Source: Paucihalobacter sp036825875
Lineage (GTDB): Bacteria > Bacteroidota > Bacteroidia > Flavobacteriales > Flavobacteriaceae
NCBI RefSeq assembly: GCF_036825875.1
Contig: NZ_DAISXK010000027.1
Location: forward strand, 1 to 42,253
Reading direction: 5' to 3'
DNA length: 42,253 nucleotides
Shown here: positions 24,240 to 33,683 of the stretch, piece by piece
Layout of the letters: the number at the start of each line of letters is the position of its first letter
Position numbering within the stretch: the first letter of the stretch is position 1
Translations under genes and position numbers: made by a program
The notes under the pieces: model-generated
Told to the model about the DNA's origin: nothing
Database searches by the model: none
The model's input: the letters and a program-made list of their open reading frames with translations, nothing else

Positions 24240-25349
24240 TTATTTCTTAAACCAACCTTTAATGGTTTCAATCCATTTGAAACTATCGGATTTAGTGTTA
24301 GTATCACTAGAAATATCGTCGCTAATGAGCATTGCAATAGGTTTTAAATCATCAAATTCTTCGCACACCACCTTGAGAATAGCGGCAAATGGAAGAAACA
24401 ACACCATACCCGCGACACCCCATACAGATGCCCCTATTAATAAACTCAGAATTGCAGCTAAGGCATTAACATTTAAACTACTACCTACTATTTTTGGATT
24501 TAAGAAATTACTTTCAATAATTTGAATTGCCCAAAATAAAATGATGACAGCTATGGGGATCCACAACGAATCTGAAGTCATAAAAGCATAAAGCACCGGA
24601 ATAATGGCACCTATAGTGGTACCAACAAACGGAATAATGGATAAAACTGCTGCTAAAAATCCAAAGAAAAATGGACTGTCAATTCCAATAATTAACAGAC
24701 CTAAACTATTGGCACATCCTAAAATTAAAATTAACAAAAACATACCGGAAAGATATTGTTTACCAACACTCTGAATATTTTTGAGCATTCTGAAAATTTT
24801 AATTTTATTCTTGTCATCGCCAAATGCAACAATTGCTTTTGTTAATCCTACTCGATAAATTAAAAATAAAAATGTAAAAATAATAGTCGAAATTAAACCA
24901 GTAAGAAATGAAGCTGTGCCACTAAAAGTATTTTGTATTAAAGTTCCTGAAGATTCTTTCAGGTAATCTTTACCTTCTTCTACTAATTCGTCTCTTTGTA
25001 ATTCATCTACAAAATTCACATTGCGATTAACAAACACCACAGCATCTGATAATGTATTCATTATTTTTCCTGTAAAATCCTGAAATTTGTGAGAGAGGCT
25101 CATTATTTCAGTAGAAAACAAAGTGATACTTCCGCCTATTAAGGCAAATAATACGAGCAAGGTAATAAAGGCAGAAAACAGTTTATTTAATCCCCATTTT
25201 TCTAAACGTTTAACTACTGGATACAATATAAACGAAAGTAATAGCGCGAGACTTAAAGGTATAAGTACTGTTTTGGCAACTACCATAACAGCAAATAAAC
25301 CAAATATGAATGCCAATACGAAAAATAAATTTTGGAAAGACAATTTCAT
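24240..25349 (-). CDS. AI-2E family transporter
   Basis: The product is 369 residues with seven or eight membrane helices. It shows the family layout: two N-terminal helices (FVLAFIFGLFAVMVVAKTVL, PLSLALLLSFILYPVVKRLE), a soluble loop, and the C-terminal set with ILGCANSLGLLIIGIDSPFFF, SIIPFVGTTIGAIIPVL and the ending GMVLFLPFAAILKVVCEEFD. Despite its name, the family is diverse (Na+/H+ antiporters, PerM) and autoinducer-2 export should not be assumed. It converges with the DUF892 operon and stands alone. Confidence 0.88.
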   Translation of the reverse strand: MKLSFQNLFFVLAFIFGLFAVMVVAKTVLIPLSLALLLSFILYPVVKRLEKWGLNKLFSAFITLLVLFALIGGSITLFSTEIMSLSHKFQDFTGKIMNTLSDAVVFVNRNVNFVDELQRDELVEEGKDYLKESSGTLIQNTFSGTASFLTGLISTIIFTFLFLIYRVGLTKAIVAFGDDKNKIKIFRMLKNIQSVGKQYLSGMFLLILILGCANSLGLLIIGIDSPFFFGFLAAVLSIIPFVGTTIGAIIPVLYAFMTSDSLWIPIAVIILFWAIQIIESNFLNPKIVGSSLNVNALAAILSLLIGASVWGVAGMVLFLPFAAILKVVCEEFDDLKPIAMLISDDISSDTNTKSDSFKWIETIKGWFKK

Positions 25350-25733
25350 AAGCTTCTTAATATAACGTTATTTGTTAAAAAAATACAATTCGTATTTCGT
25401 TAGTGACTTTTAAATATAATGAAAAGACTCTTCTGTTGCAGATTTTTCTTGGGAAGTTACTAGATTACCTTTGTTTTCTATTTAACTGATTTAGGCTAAT
25501 ACTAAGTTTTACAGTAAATTCTAATGTTTACACACATTGTAAATCGAACAACGATTGTAAGGACCATTTAAAATACAAAGCTCAAAATTGAAACTTTAGC
25601 TTTGGAAGCTGTTGTGAAATTAAAAAATAAAAAATGTCGTTATAAAGAAGTACGATAATAAATATGAGCGTCCGTTTGCAATTGTATTATTACAAGGAAT
25701 TTACCAACCTTTTTTGATCAGAATTGTATCTTA
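25350..25733. other. 384-base gap upstream of the AI-2E-family gene
   Basis: Both neighbours are on the minus strand, so this holds the end of the PNPOx-like transcript and the promoter of the transporter. I found no TAnnTTTG on the minus strand and no clear terminator. I see no gene in it. Confidence 0.4.
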
Positions 25734-26186
25734 CTAATAATTGTGATTTACTTTAAAAAAACTAATCATTCTTTTACAATTGGTATCCCAATAATAGGCC
25801 ATTTGAGGTTTGACTTTGATAATAGAAATATTTGGATCATTCTTGCCATCTGCAAACCAATTTTGGGCTACTGGTTCCCATAACTCTTCGGCTTTTTCTT
25901 GATCGATTATTATTTCGGCTTGACCATTAACTATAAAAAAACTATTACTATCAGAATGCGAAAAAATTAATTGAACATGATTACCCTTTTTGATAGCACT
26001 ATTTTTTTCGCTATCTACATCACTCAAAAACCAAATATTCCCTTGATCGCATACGTGCAATGCCTGCATTGGGCTGCAACTGGAGCCATCGTCAGCTTTT
26101 AGGTCTATACAAAATAGACAGATTTTGTTGTTCTCAACTAATTCTTTTAGCTTGTTAACACTAGCCTTGTGCGTAAAATTTTCCAT
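25734..26186 (-). CDS. Pyridoxamine 5'-phosphate oxidase-like flavin protein (general stress protein 26 type)
   Basis: The product is 150 residues from the ATG at 26186; an ATG nine bases earlier is also in frame. The split-barrel pattern is present: KLKELVENNKICLFCIDL, SCSPMQALHVCDQGNIWFLSD, SAIKKGNHVQLIFSHSDS and NSFFIVNGQAEIIIDQ, followed by WFADGKNDPNISIIKVKPQMAYYWD. This fits the Bacteroidetes GSP26-like group, which binds flavin (FMN or F420) and responds to stress. It is unlikely to be the vitamin B6 enzyme proper, which is longer. It stands alone. Confidence 0.85.
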   Translation of the reverse strand: MENFTHKASVNKLKELVENNKICLFCIDLKADDGSSCSPMQALHVCDQGNIWFLSDVDSEKNSAIKKGNHVQLIFSHSDSNSFFIVNGQAEIIIDQEKAEELWEPVAQNWFADGKNDPNISIIKVKPQMAYYWDTNCKRMISFFKVNHNY

Positions 26187-26796
26187 AATTCTCATTTATC
26201 TTCAAATATTTAATTCAATCTCTATTTTTTAATACTATGTCGAATTTAGTTTTAAAATTCAGAGCTGTCGTGCTAATTAACCATTTCGTTTTTAATCAAA
26301 TGGGACAATCAGTCAAACTAGTTTTATTTAAAACTAATTGTAGATTTTTAGCACTACTGGTCTATTTAATTTTCGGTGTAAAAGTCGGAAGGAATTAGGG
26401 TAAACATCTCATATAATTCATGATTTCTCTTACATATTTCGCAGATAATGTCAATAATAGCATATGGTTTATTGTAATATTTATTTGTTGCCGGCGATTA
26501 AAAAAAATTTTTGGGACAACTTCACAAAAAATGATGAAATATCCCGAAAAGCAAGAATAATTTCTAATAAAAACCTTAAATATTAAAAATCATTTGATTA
26601 ACTTTATAAAAGCAGATTATTGCACTACTTTCCAACAGCAAAATCATCTAAGTAAAGTTTTGGTTGGGTATCTTTATAACAAACCAACGGGCATCATTGC
26701 ATTGAAAATTACCTACCATTAACTTCTTTAAAACAAATAGATTTAAGTAATCAAAAGACTTATTCAAATAATTTAACAGAATTAATCTAAAAAGAC
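26187..26796. other. 610-base divergent intergenic region
   Basis: This is the longest gene-free stretch. It contains a TAGTTTT/AAAACTA hairpin (26319-26325 and 26330-26336) and, at 26669-26696, a 28-base sequence resembling one at 16860-16887. No complete TAnnTTTG promoter was found for either flanking gene. I see no protein-coding frame with family character. Confidence 0.45.
26669..26696 (+). promoter_or_regulatory. Shared motif with 16860-16887 (TATCTT-ATAACA...CCAACGGG)
   Basis: TATCTTTATAACA followed by ACCAACGGGCATCA resembles TATCTTATAACA followed by CCCAACGGGTGTCA at 16860-16887. Both lie on the plus strand, 100-140 bases upstream of stress-island genes (26797 and 17025). In the earlier copy the sequence overlaps a terminator hairpin; here the second half-stem is not formed. 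Confidence 0.35.
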
Positions 26797-27099
26797 ATGT
26801 CTACAAGAAAAACACTATCACAAGTTATGAATGAACTAAACGAAGAAGGTTATGACACGAACATTCCAATGGACAAAATAAAATTATTAAATCCATCGGA
26901 ATGGGAAATCGATGATTTTCATCGCTTCGAAGGTCAAACTAATCCGGGAGACAATAGTATTCTTTACGCAATCAGTAAAAAGGATGGAAGTAGTAAAATT
27001 ATGTTAATCAATGCTTACGGAACAGAATCAAATAGTGATATAAATGATTTCATTGAAGAGATGGATCCAACTAAAAAGAAACACGACGATAGAGAATAA
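26797..27099 (+). CDS. Second RFEG-family small protein
   Basis: The product is 100 residues and homologous to the protein at 2963: LSQVMNELNEEGYD aligns with VSEAILELKKLGYT, EIDDFHRFEGQTNPGDNSILYAISKK with KIDQFYRFEGNTDPADAMILYAISSR, and INAYGT with VNGYGM. It ends in a charged tail (DPTKKKHDDRE) that the other lacks. The cellular role is unknown. It lies 71 bases before a Dps gene and probably shares its transcript, whereas the other copy is paired with a zinc-ribbon protein. Confidence 0.75.
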   Translation: MSTRKTLSQVMNELNEEGYDTNIPMDKIKLLNPSEWEIDDFHRFEGQTNPGDNSILYAISKKDGSSKIMLINAYGTESNSDINDFIEEMDPTKKKHDDRE

Positions 27100-27170
27100 T
27101 TAAATAGATGATTTATAGCATTTCAATATCGACATAGTATCAAAAATATAAATAACTAAGACTTCAAAAT

Positions 27171-27644
27171 ATGAAAAATTATAAAAAATTAGGCTTCGAT
27201 AGTAAACAAGCTAAAGACCTTGTAGAATCTTTAAACACCCTAATAGCAAATTACCATGTGCATTACCAAAAACTAAGAAATTATCATTGGAACGTTGAAG
27301 GACATTCGTTTTTTGAGCTGCATGAGTTTTTTGAATTAGAATACAATTCAGTTAAACTACAGATAGATGAAATTGCCGAACGTATACGCGTATTCGGAAA
27401 AAAACCAGTAAGTACTTTAAAAGAATATTTAGAAATGTCGACCATTGAGGAGACCGATAATTCTTTAAACTCTTCAGAGATGTCGGCAGAAATTTTAAAA
27501 GATTTTGAAACATTAATTTCGCTTTGTATTGATGCCCACGAAAAAATTGCTAAAGAAGGTGATTTAGCAACCTCTGATTTATTGATTGCTTATATAAAAA
27601 GAACAGAAAAAAGCCATTGGATGCTAAGTTCATTTATGAAATAG
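27171..27644 (+). CDS. dps: Dps-family ferritin-like DNA-protection protein
   Basis: The product is 157 residues. The ferroxidase signature is plain: YQKLRNYHWNVEGHSFFELH with the two His ligands, followed by FFELEYNSVKLQIDEIAERIRVFG with the Asp/Glu ligands of the neighbouring subunit. A central helix and the final SHWMLSSFMK helix complete the four-helix bundle. Dps forms a twelve-subunit shell that oxidises Fe2+ with peroxide and protects DNA in starvation and oxidative stress. The N-terminus (MKNYKKLGFDSKQ) has few Lys, so DNA binding may be weak. Confidence 0.92.
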   Translation: MKNYKKLGFDSKQAKDLVESLNTLIANYHVHYQKLRNYHWNVEGHSFFELHEFFELEYNSVKLQIDEIAERIRVFGKKPVSTLKEYLEMSTIEETDNSLNSSEMSAEILKDFETLISLCIDAHEKIAKEGDLATSDLLIAYIKRTEKSHWMLSSFMK

Positions 27645-27725
27645 AGTTAACAAAAAAATTAACCAACTTGAAGCTCGAAACACTAATTCAAGTTTTAAAC
27701 AAACAACAACTAAACATTAATAAAA

Positions 27726-28133
27726 ATGAAATCCATCAATTTTTTTGCAATCGCAGCCGCGGTTGCTTTAATGATTTCGTGTACTGAAACCTTTAACTTT
27801 CCCATATCCGAGGTAACTCCCGCAGCAGACATCACTGCTGAAATAAAAAAAGAGTCAGAGCCTAACTATTTGGTAACTCTTGAGGCCAATAATCTTGCAG
27901 CGCCCGAAAGACTTGAACCGCCCATGAAAATTTATGTTATTTGGGCGGTTTCAAAAGCTGGTGTTGTAAGAAATGTTGGGCACTTTACGCAAGATAACGC
28001 CGTGAAATCAACCTATAAAGCATCGTTTCCCTATCAGCCTGTAGAAATATTTATAACTGCTGAAAATCAAGAAGGTAATTGCTTACCTACCGGTGTGGAA
28101 ATATCAAGAGTTAAGTTTATAAAATTAAATTAA
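27726..28133 (+). CDS. Small lipoprotein of unknown function
   Basis: The product is 135 residues. The signal ends MISC, placing the lipid Cys at residue 19. The mature part is beta-rich (YLVTLEANNLAAPERLEPP, KIYVIWAVSKAGVVRNVG, VEIFITAENQEGNCLPTG), compatible with an Ig-like or calycin fold. I do not recognise the family. It is 81 bases after dps and is followed directly by the remains of a coiled-coil stress gene whose upstream frame is continuous with this gene's frame across its stop codon. Confidence 0.65.
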   Translation: MKSINFFAIAAAVALMISCTETFNFPISEVTPAADITAEIKKESEPNYLVTLEANNLAAPERLEPPMKIYVIWAVSKAGVVRNVGHFTQDNAVKSTYKASFPYQPVEIFITAENQEGNCLPTGVEISRVKFIKLN

Positions 28134-28142
28134 AAAAATTGG

Positions 28143-28432
28143 TACTCTAAAGTTAGAAGTCGAATCAGAAGTTTTATACAAAATCAAATAATTAACGAAT
28201 TTTCAGCTAAAATAAATGAATTAAAAGCTAAAAAGAATCCGCTAAACAGGATGTTAAGGCAAAATACAAAGAAGCTCTGAAAGATTTAAAATCTCAAAAA
28301 TTTGAATTAAAAGCGAAATACAATGATTTACAAAACGCATCAGTAGACCCCTGGAAAGATTCTAAAGAGGGTTTCTCCGATACATCCAATTCTTTTAAGA
28401 AAGGTTTTGAAAAAATTAAGTCTGAATTTTAA
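28143..28432 (+). pseudogene. Frameshifted coiled-coil stress gene (sll1863-like)
   Basis: One frame (about 28143-28240) reads IQNQIINEFSAKINELKAKK, and another, starting at 28241, reads AKQDVKAKYKEALKDLKSQK and on through a D-W-K-D-S-like section to KGFEKIKSEF and the TAA at 28430. Joined, they give the helical repeat and the WxDxKxGF tail of sll1863-family stress proteins. The 14 bases between the in-frame GCT codons at 28227 and 28241 imply one missing base. No start codon is visible for the first part. It is either a real pseudogene or a single sequencing error plus a lost start. Confidence 0.6.
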
Positions 28433-28600
28433 TATTTAAAACAACCAATACCACCTCAAGTTCTACAGTTGTCATTACTATCTTCTGAAGCAGAAAAAGA
28501 ATGTTTGCGTTTTTTGGACACCAACTGGACAAATACATATAGAAATCGGCGGATAAACCAGACACTAATGTTTATCTTCGGATAATTAAAGCATTCAAGC

Positions 28601-29911
28601 ATGAAAAAACTAATCTTCTTTTGGAAGGAATTAACAGCAACCTTTTGGTTTTTACCAGTGCTTATCCTTGCCTTTTCAATATTTTTATCGATTGGTTTGG
28701 TATCCTTAGATAGCGCTGTAAGCATTTCACATAAAGGTTGGATTCGCTTTTTTTTAGTAAACAGTTCCGATTCGGCACGCAGTATTTTATCAACAATTTC
28801 TGGAGCCATGATTGGCGTAGCAGGTACTGTGTTTTCCGTTACCCTAGTAGCATTGACTTTGGCCTCATCGCAATTCGGACCGCGGCTTATCAAAAATTTT
28901 ATGTACGTTAAGTTAAATCAAGTAGTACTTGGTTCTTACGTATCTACCTACTTGTATTGCTTGCTAGTTTTAAATGCTATTCGGGACAATGACGGTTATA
29001 CTTTTATCCCATCAATCTCAATATTAGTTGCGATTTTAGCCGCAATGCTCAACATCATTTTGCTTATAATATTTATCCATCAAATTGCGGTGAGCATACA
29101 AGCTGATAGGGTTGTTTCTGATATTTCAGATTTTATTTCAAAACAGGTTGAAACGCTCTTCCCAGAAAAAATTGGAAATGACTCCAAGGAAGATTTAAAA
29201 ATTGATTTGGCTGCAACAATTTCAGGATATCGAAATTGTAGTCCTGTTAAATCTGACAAAAGCGGCTATCTTCAGTACATAGACAATAAAGTACTTATAA
29301 AGACTGTAGCGAAACACGATTCTTTATTGGTGATGAGCAAACGTCCAGGTGATTTCTTGGTAAAAGATGGCGAGATTGGTATATTATATTCAAATGAAAA
29401 ATGGCAGCAAGATGCATCAGATCAATTATTAGATCAATTTGTGATTGGCAAAACAAAAACAGCGCAACAGGATTTAGAATTTTCAATTCATCAAATGGTT
29501 GACATCGCTGCAAGAGCTTTATCTCCTGGCGTTAATGATCCTTATACTGCCATGACATGTATTGACCATCTTACAGCTGCGATGTGTTATTTGGCAGAAG
29601 CCGAATTTCCATCTAAATTCCGTTTTGATGATGACGAACAGCTACGTGTTGTAGCCGATAATACAGATTTTGAAGGACTTCTAGATGCGGCCTTCCATCA
29701 AATAAGACAATTTTCAGCAGGAAGTACCGCTGTGATAATAAGACTTATGGAAGCACAAATAATCATATTAAAATTCACAAAAACAGAAAGCCATAATAAA
29801 GCTGTTATAAAACACGCCGAAATGATTTTAACGGTTGGTAAACAATCTATAAAGGAGCAAAACGACCTTGAGGATCTTGAAAAAAGAGCTGATAAGATTT
29901 TAAAAAACTGA
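28601..29911 (+). CDS. DUF2254 membrane protein
   Basis: The product is 436 residues. Four membrane helices occupy the first 165 residues: one near WFLPVLILAFSIFLSIGL, one around MIGVAGTVFSVTLVALTLA with the family marker ASSQFGPR directly after it, then YVSTYLYCLLVLNAI and ILVAILAAMLNIILLIIFIH. The soluble remainder contains DIAARALSPGVNDPYTAM, the hallmark of DUF2254. The function is not established in any species I know of. The gene has its own 168-base leader after the decayed coiled-coil gene. Confidence 0.9.
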   Translation: MKKLIFFWKELTATFWFLPVLILAFSIFLSIGLVSLDSAVSISHKGWIRFFLVNSSDSARSILSTISGAMIGVAGTVFSVTLVALTLASSQFGPRLIKNFMYVKLNQVVLGSYVSTYLYCLLVLNAIRDNDGYTFIPSISILVAILAAMLNIILLIIFIHQIAVSIQADRVVSDISDFISKQVETLFPEKIGNDSKEDLKIDLAATISGYRNCSPVKSDKSGYLQYIDNKVLIKTVAKHDSLLVMSKRPGDFLVKDGEIGILYSNEKWQQDASDQLLDQFVIGKTKTAQQDLEFSIHQMVDIAARALSPGVNDPYTAMTCIDHLTAAMCYLAEAEFPSKFRFDDDEQLRVVADNTDFEGLLDAAFHQIRQFSAGSTAVIIRLMEAQIIILKFTKTESHNKAVIKHAEMILTVGKQSIKEQNDLEDLEKRADKILKN

Positions 29912-30182
29912 ACTTCTTATTAATTTACATGCAAAATGCACACTGCATTGATATTTAGGTGCAATTAATAGGAGTAAACTCTAGAATTAAATATTGTTTA
30001 GCCAAATTATATTAATCTCTGTTTATCTAAAGGCATGATGGACATATTTGAAATTTTACACTGAATTTTTGCAACAGATTATTTATATTTGAGAGTATTA
30101 CAGTGTCAATTTTTTAATTTGGATTTTAGGGTTGTTACCGCATTTACTCATCCAATTGTATTCAAATTAAAACCAACCAAGC

Positions 30183-31016
30183 ATGAGAACACTTAAACCT
30201 TTAATAGTTATATTATTAATTTGTGCTTGCACGAGTGCAAAAAAACTTCCACAGGAACAGTATTATGCTTTTAAATATTATTTCGTACAAGAACAGCGAA
30301 ATGATAGTGTTTTGTTCTATTTAAAAAACCCTATCAAATGCCCAATAAACATACAATTGGCAAAAGACAATTTAAATTCTGATTTACATTCCTATTTTGG
30401 ACAAATCAATTTACAGGCAATGCAAGATACTATTATACGAATTAACTATCCGAAATTTAATTTATCCAGTAAATCAAAATACATCGTTAGATATGGCGAC
30501 GCTAACCAAAAAATTAAAAAAAATGTCATTGCCTTTCCATTTCCTCAAGGAAAAACCTATAAGGTTATGCAGGGCTATAATGGTAAGTTTTCACATAATA
30601 CACTTTACAGCAAATACGCAATAGATTTTAATTTACAGGTAGGTGACACCATCGCTAGTGCTGACAAAGGTTATGTGGTAGGCGTAATAGAGGATTATAA
30701 AGAATATGACACCAGCAAAGCATGGCGTGACAATGACAAAAGTAATTATATAACACTCTATCATCCTCATAGTGGACTTTTCACACAATATGTACATTTA
30801 AATTATAAAGGTGCTTTAGTAGAACTTGGTGATTTTATAGAAACAGGACAGCCAATTGGTATAAGCGGTATGACTGGATTTACCACAAAACCGCATTTGC
30901 ATTTTAATGTAAAGTATCCAACTTCAGAACATGGATTGATTTCCACAGAAATCACATTCGAAAACGATTTATCAGGAAATGATTTAAAAAAAGGTGATTT
31001 TGTAAAAAACCTTTAA
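30183..31016 (+). CDS. M23-family metallopeptidase lipoprotein
   Basis: The product is 277 residues. The signal ends ICAC, and Cys16 is likely lipidated. After a beta-rich N-terminal domain (about 25-120), the M23 core begins near residue 130: His138 (HNTLYSKYAIDF), Asp148, His205 (YVHL) and the HLH pair at 238-240 form the zinc site, with GDTIASADKGYVVGVI and GMTGFTTKPHLHF as family markers. It should cut peptidoglycan cross-links in the periplasm. TATATTTG at 30084-30091 could be its -7 box, about 90 bases upstream. It converges with the GLPGLI gene. Confidence 0.9.
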   Translation: MRTLKPLIVILLICACTSAKKLPQEQYYAFKYYFVQEQRNDSVLFYLKNPIKCPINIQLAKDNLNSDLHSYFGQINLQAMQDTIIRINYPKFNLSSKSKYIVRYGDANQKIKKNVIAFPFPQGKTYKVMQGYNGKFSHNTLYSKYAIDFNLQVGDTIASADKGYVVGVIEDYKEYDTSKAWRDNDKSNYITLYHPHSGLFTQYVHLNYKGALVELGDFIETGQPIGISGMTGFTTKPHLHFNVKYPTSEHGLISTEITFENDLSGNDLKKGDFVKNL

Positions 31017-31061
31017 ACCAATAACCACTTTTTTTGAATTGAACTTTTTTCTTAAAACCAT

Positions 31062-31895
31062 TTAGCCGCGACCTCTGCCCATTCTATTGTCTCTCATCTC
31101 GATCATTTTGGTTTGAATGGTAGCTCTGTAATCTTTCTTATTGATTTCTTTTCCCTTGTCTGGCGCTTCAATCTTAAGCTTGGTTTGTGGATTTAAAATT
31201 ATCTTTGAACAAAGCATTGTGGTATTTCCTGCACTAACTTCAAGTATAAGTCCTGGAAGTCCCCAATATTCACCAGGGCCATGGCTTACAGGTATTTGTG
31301 GTGTATACCATGCCTCAACTTCGGTGGTTGCTATTTCAGGCGTTTCGGTTTCATCATCAGTTTCTGAGGCGTTGGAGTAGCTGTTGTCTCTTAAATCACT
31401 CCACGAAAAATCGTACCAAGTTAGCTCCGCAGTTGGAATAGTTGCTGTAGCCTTAAAACACATATAATTGCCAATTTGTTTGGTTTCGGTGCCCATATTC
31501 CATTTGATAGATTGTAACTCGTCTTTCACCAAAAAATACTTTCCATAAAATTCTTGACTTTGAACAAGTGAATTGTTTTTAATATTTTTATATTGATTCC
31601 CAGGTGCAAAATTCTTGCCCCACGAATCGGTAGCGCCCGAAATAGCATCAAGCTTTGCTTCCTCTTTGTAAAATGAAGCTTCCTTATTAAAATTTAAAGT
31701 ATAAGTTTTTTCTAATCGGTTTTTTAAACGTTCTTCTACTTGTTTTTTCTGAATTTCAGTCATGTTTGCTCCCCAATTACCTAGTTCTAGTCTAGATTTA
31801 GATAAATAAATTGCCTGACCTTGAAAATCCTGAGCATTAATTTTCAATGGACTTATTCCTATAAATAAGCATAAACTGAATAATATTGATTTCAT
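31062..31895 (-). CDS. GLPGLI family protein
   Basis: The product is 277 residues. A signal peptide ends KINAQ, followed by GQAIYLSKSR. The name-giving sequence appears at GPGEYWGLPGLILEVSAGN. Upstream are GNYMCFKATATI and EAWYTPQIPVSHGP, both typical of the family (TIGR01200), which is found only in Bacteroidetes and has no settled function, though links to metal or protein export have been suggested. A C-terminal basic tail (ETQ-like, MRDNRMGRGRG) ends in a small RG motif. Confidence 0.92.
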   Translation of the reverse strand: MKSILFSLCLFIGISPLKINAQDFQGQAIYLSKSRLELGNWGANMTEIQKKQVEERLKNRLEKTYTLNFNKEASFYKEEAKLDAISGATDSWGKNFAPGNQYKNIKNNSLVQSQEFYGKYFLVKDELQSIKWNMGTETKQIGNYMCFKATATIPTAELTWYDFSWSDLRDNSYSNASETDDETETPEIATTEVEAWYTPQIPVSHGPGEYWGLPGLILEVSAGNTTMLCSKIILNPQTKLKIEAPDKGKEINKKDYRATIQTKMIEMRDNRMGRGRG

Positions 31896-32196
31896 TGGTA
31901 TTTGGTATTGATTAGCAGTATTTATACAATTACAAAAAGATATTTTACAATATTTATTGAATAAATTTACATAAAAAGAAAACTTAAATAGCTTTTTACC
32001 AAAACATTAACACAGATGTTTTTTTTGAAAAGAACTAGAAGTTCAGAGCACTTGACTAAATACTTTTTATGAGATTATAAACTGAAGTTATCTTTTTTAA
32101 TTACCCAGCTATATTAAAACTGCAAAGCGAACGACTTAAATATTTCAACAGACAAGAGGTACACCGCTAAATATTTTTGTATATTTCATCAGTCAT
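31896..32196. other. 301-base divergent promoter region
   Basis: Promoters for the GLPGLI gene (minus) and the serine hydrolase (plus) must lie here. On the plus strand TATTTTTG at 32172-32179 fits TAnnTTTG but leaves only about ten bases of leader before the ATG at 32197. No -33 TTG was found in range. No other feature was seen. Confidence 0.4.
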
Positions 32197-33534
32197 ATGT
32201 TCGTAAACTCGTTGTTTGTTATTTCACCACCTATGCTGTATTCAAATCTTTTTATTCAATGTCTTTTATTCAAAAATAAGACGATTTATGTGACGTTATT
32301 ACTAGGTTTGTTAGGCATTGGTCATTTATATTCTCAATCCTACGAAGGCTTCTCAAAACAAGATATCGAGGTTATTCACAAACAATGGAGTATTGACAAT
32401 TGGGATGATGGCGGCGAATTGTCGCGTTATACCTTTTTAAATATGACCGAGTTTTGGACGCATGCTGTGATTAAGAAAAAAGGAAAAGAATATGACTTTA
32501 CAAAAAATTACCGTCCAGAGATTTCTGATTTCAAAACCACATCAGAAAAAGGCTCCTTATCACTTCAGAAATACCTCTACACAGCACCAGTAGACGGTAT
32601 GATAATAGTGCGCAATAATGCTATAATATTTGAAGCCTATCCAAGAATGTTTCCGGAAGAGAAACACGTTTATATGTCCGTTACAAAAATTGTTATTTCT
32701 ACCCTTATTGCCATTTTAGAAGATCGTAAACAACTAGACGCATCAAAATCTATAAACTTTTATTTACCAGAATTAGAAGGCACTGGCTGGGAACAAGTGC
32801 CGATAATAGATATTTTAGATATGGCATCGGGAATCGACTGCTTAGAAACTGTTGAAGGCGCCTACGAAAATCCCGAAAACTGCATTTACCAATATGAAGC
32901 TACTTTAGGATTTTTAAAACCAACGGAAACAACACCTATTAGCACTTGGGAACACATAAAATCCTTAAAAGCACAAAAAGAAACGGGAAAGGTTATTGAA
33001 TATTCATCTGTAAATACTTTTGTGCTTGCCGAACTAATTGAACGCATTACCAATAAAACTTTAGCGCAAAATATTGAAGAGGAAATTTGGCAAAAAATGG
33101 GTGCAGAAGCCGATGCTTTAATGGCACAAACCAAAGGTGTTGGTATTGCACATGCCGGTTTGAGTTCTACATTAAGGGACCTTGCAAGATTTGGCACCTT
33201 ATTTTTACCAGCGGAATCTGCCAAAGATACTAGTGTTATTTCAAACGACTATCTTAACAAAATTCAAAACGAAGGTCGTCCTGAAATATATTCCGAAAGT
33301 TGGTCGCCCGAAACAAGACGCCAGCAAGATGGGCCAAGTCACAATAGTTATCAATGGGATTTGGTAATGCAAGATGGCGATTTTTACAAGGAAGGATTTG
33401 GTGGACAAGGTCTTTACATTTCACCATCAAGAAATTTAGTGATTGCTTTTTTTGGCACAGCAGACCAAAATGGAAAAACTCACGAATTACCAACAATTGC
33501 TCGTCAGTTAGCTAAGTCTGGATTGTTTGATTAA
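32197..33534 (+). CDS. Serine hydrolase, class C beta-lactamase / 6-aminohexanoate-dimer hydrolase fold
   Basis: The product is 445 residues. Counting from the ATG at 32197, the catalytic motif SVTK places Ser161 and Lys164, and the second motif YSS (269-271) is in EYSSVNTFVLAELI. The third is the glycine-rich FGGQGLYISP near residue 405. The hydrophobic stretch IYVTLLLGLLGIGHLYSQ (30-47) looks like a signal peptide with a long n-region; the ATG at 32233 would give a shorter one and is a possible alternative. The protein should be secreted; the substrate is not predictable. Confidence 0.88.
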   Translation: MFVNSLFVISPPMLYSNLFIQCLLFKNKTIYVTLLLGLLGIGHLYSQSYEGFSKQDIEVIHKQWSIDNWDDGGELSRYTFLNMTEFWTHAVIKKKGKEYDFTKNYRPEISDFKTTSEKGSLSLQKYLYTAPVDGMIIVRNNAIIFEAYPRMFPEEKHVYMSVTKIVISTLIAILEDRKQLDASKSINFYLPELEGTGWEQVPIIDILDMASGIDCLETVEGAYENPENCIYQYEATLGFLKPTETTPISTWEHIKSLKAQKETGKVIEYSSVNTFVLAELIERITNKTLAQNIEEEIWQKMGAEADALMAQTKGVGIAHAGLSSTLRDLARFGTLFLPAESAKDTSVISNDYLNKIQNEGRPEIYSESWSPETRRQQDGPSHNSYQWDLVMQDGDFYKEGFGGQGLYISPSRNLVIAFFGTADQNGKTHELPTIARQLAKSGLFD

Positions 33535-33660
33535 AATATTTAAAAAGAATTGGCAAGGTCTTACTATCATTAATTCTAAAAAAATTTAACCACTTAAGCG
33601 AGCATCGGATTTATCGGAGGTGATTGCAATAAATAAATAAGTAATTCAATTCAGAATATC

Positions 33661-33668
33661 TACATTTG
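33661..33668 (+). promoter_or_regulatory. Possible -7 box (TACATTTG)
   Basis: TACATTTG fits TAnnTTTG and lies 15 bases before the ATG at 33684. No TTG at the usual spacing is seen upstream. Confidence 0.4.
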
Positions 33669-33683
33669 CCTTAAAATTTTTCT

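Noticed and set aside
24240..25349. Reading the AI-2E-family gene as evidence for quorum sensing
   Set aside because: The family is functionally mixed, and no luxS or AI-2 receptor gene is in the window.
28456..28893. 145-codon minus-strand frame before and over the start of the DUF2254 gene
   Set aside because: It overlaps the well-supported DUF2254 start and its translation has no domain or signal; its first part lies over coding sequence.
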